Assembly: GCA_035315685.1 (NCBI GenBank)
Contig: DATFXR010000395.1
Coordinates: forward strand, 1 to 24,201
Length of the DNA stretch: 24,201 nucleotides
Source: QHWK01 sp035315685
GTDB taxonomy: Bacteria; Acidobacteriota; Vicinamibacteria; Vicinamibacterales; CAVVIG01
Reading direction: 5' to 3'
Positions 23,324-24,201 of this stretch are shown one piece after another; within the stretch, counting starts at the first letter, position 1; each line of letters opens with the position of its first letter. The notes beneath the pieces were generated by a model. That model worked only from the letters and a program-made list of their open reading frames with translations. It did not search any database and was not told where the DNA came from. The translations under genes were made by a program, and so were the position numbers.

Positions 23324-24201
23324 ATCGGCGCAGATTCTTGAAGGGCGCTGCCGCCGGCGTCGGGGCCGGTGCGCTCGCGGCCGCGTCGCGCGACACCGCC
23401 CCACAAAGCGCGGCGAACATGCCCGAATCGATCCGCGCGCTGACCTCGATGATGGCCGGCGTGGCGCCGATCACCGCGGCCGAGCGCGCCGCCCGCCTCG
23501 AGAAAGGCCGCCGGCTGATGACCGGGAACCGCATCGCCGCGATCGTGCTCGAGGGCGGATCGAGCATGTTCTACTTCACCGGCGTGCGATGGGGTTTGAG
23601 CGAGCGCCCGTTCGTGACGGTGATTCCGGCCAAGGGCGATCTCGCGTGGGTCGGTCCCGGATTCGAGGAAGCGCGGGCCCGCGAGCTGATCGAGGTCGGC
23701 GGACGCGACCTGCGGACGTGGCAGGAAGACGAGAGTCCGTACCGCTTCGTCGCGCAGATTCTGAAGGATCGCGGCATCTCGACCGGCTCGGTCGGCGTCG
23801 AGGAGCGCCTGCGCTTCTTCGTCTTCAACGGCATCCGCAAGGAAGCGCCGGCGATCGACTATGTCAGCGCCGACCCGGTCACCGCCGGCTGTCGCATGAT
23901 CAAGTCGGCGGCCGAGATCGCCCTGATGCAGCGCGCCAACGACATCACCATCGCGGCGTACAAGGCGGCGTTCGCCACGCTCCGCGAAGGCATGACGCAG
24001 GGCGATCTGCGCGCGAATATCATGGCCGCGTACCGTGCGCTCGGCGCGACGACCGCCGACGTCGCGGTCAGCTTCGGCGAATACACCGCGTTCCCGCACG
24101 GCAGCATTACGCCCCAGAAACTGAAGGAAGGCGACGTCGTGCAGGTGGACGACGGCTGCAGCGTGGAAGGCTACCAGTCCGACATCACGCGGACGACGGT
24201 G
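23320..24201 (+). CDS. Tat-exported M24 family Xaa-Pro-type aminopeptidase (3' end outside window)
   Basis: The ATG at 23320 overlaps the amidohydrolase stop, and the frame is open to the window end (294 residues). It starts with a twin-arginine signal (MNRRRFLKGAAAGVGAGALAA). An N-terminal creatinase-like domain follows (RIAAIVLEGGSSMFYFTGVRW), then the pita-bread catalytic domain. The visible metal-site residues are His260 (FPHGS), Asp277 (QVDDGC) and Asp288 (YQSDITRT). The His-Asp and Asp-Asp spacings of 17 and 11 equal those in E. coli PepP. The remaining His and two Glu ligands would lie beyond the window. These enzymes remove N-terminal residues before proline or cleave dipeptides. Confidence 0.92.
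   Translation, partial: MNRRRFLKGAAAGVGAGALAAASRDTAPQSAANMPESIRALTSMMAGVAPITAAERAARLEKGRRLMTGNRIAAIVLEGGSSMFYFTGVRWGLSERPFVTVIPAKGDLAWVGPGFEEARARELIEVGGRDLRTWQEDESPYRFVAQILKDRGISTGSVGVEERLRFFVFNGIRKEAPAIDYVSADPVTAGCRMIKSAAEIALMQRANDITIAAYKAAFATLREGMTQGDLRANIMAAYRALGATTADVAVSFGEYTAFPHGSITPQKLKEGDVVQVDDGCSVEGYQSDITRTTV

Overview
The window is GC-rich, densely coded bacterial DNA with both strands in use. The gene content points to an acidobacterium, most likely of the Vicinamibacteria type. It includes an ATPase-less MacB/FtsX permease of the 'ADOP' kind, a PadR regulator, a Tat-exported DUF1552 protein, a DUF4159 protein, carboxypeptidase-regulatory-like lipoproteins, and an exported amidohydrolase paired with a Tat-exported M24 peptidase. 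This assignment is inference from gene families; no rRNA or tRNA gene is visible to confirm it.

Layout. 1-3.6 kb: the tail of a LytTR response regulator, an amidase with a shortened C-terminal half, a small conserved hypothetical, a PadR regulator, a VOC/PhnB-like protein and a degenerate receiver-domain protein. 3.6-8.4 kb (minus strand): a tightly overlapping operon of a small secreted beta-rich protein, a DUF1552 protein and an ADOP permease. The permease reading frame is broken by an apparent one-base insertion. Beyond it lie a large G-rich heptad palindrome and a small lipoprotein. 8.5-10.2 kb (plus strand): a divergent OmpR/PhoP-type two-component pair, with a symmetric four-box operator-like element in the shared intergenic region. 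10.4-15.0 kb: DUF4159, an orphan DUF4157 (eCIS-core) protein fused to a GH19/lysozyme-like domain, a parvulin lipoprotein and another carboxypeptidase-regulatory-like protein. 15.2-17.9 kb (minus): a large secreted Asp-box (BNR) protein. 18.4-20.7 kb (plus): a subtilisin-fold protease with Glu at the place of the catalytic His. 20.7-21.65 kb: a decayed CPBP-like fragment and a small putative membrane protein. 21.8-24.2 kb: exported amidohydrolase plus exported M24 peptidase, overlapping by 4 bp, the second cut by the window edge.

Together the genes suggest a free-living bacterium rich in exported hydrolases and envelope proteins. I see no CRISPR array, transposase, phage module or recognisable defence island. 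The signals most worth a second look are the operator between the two-component system and the secreted/DUF1552/ADOP operon, the G-quadruplex-capable heptad repeats at two loci, the DUF4157-GH19 fusion, the His-to-Glu subtilisin, and a short diverged repeat found in inverted orientation on both sides of that protease.
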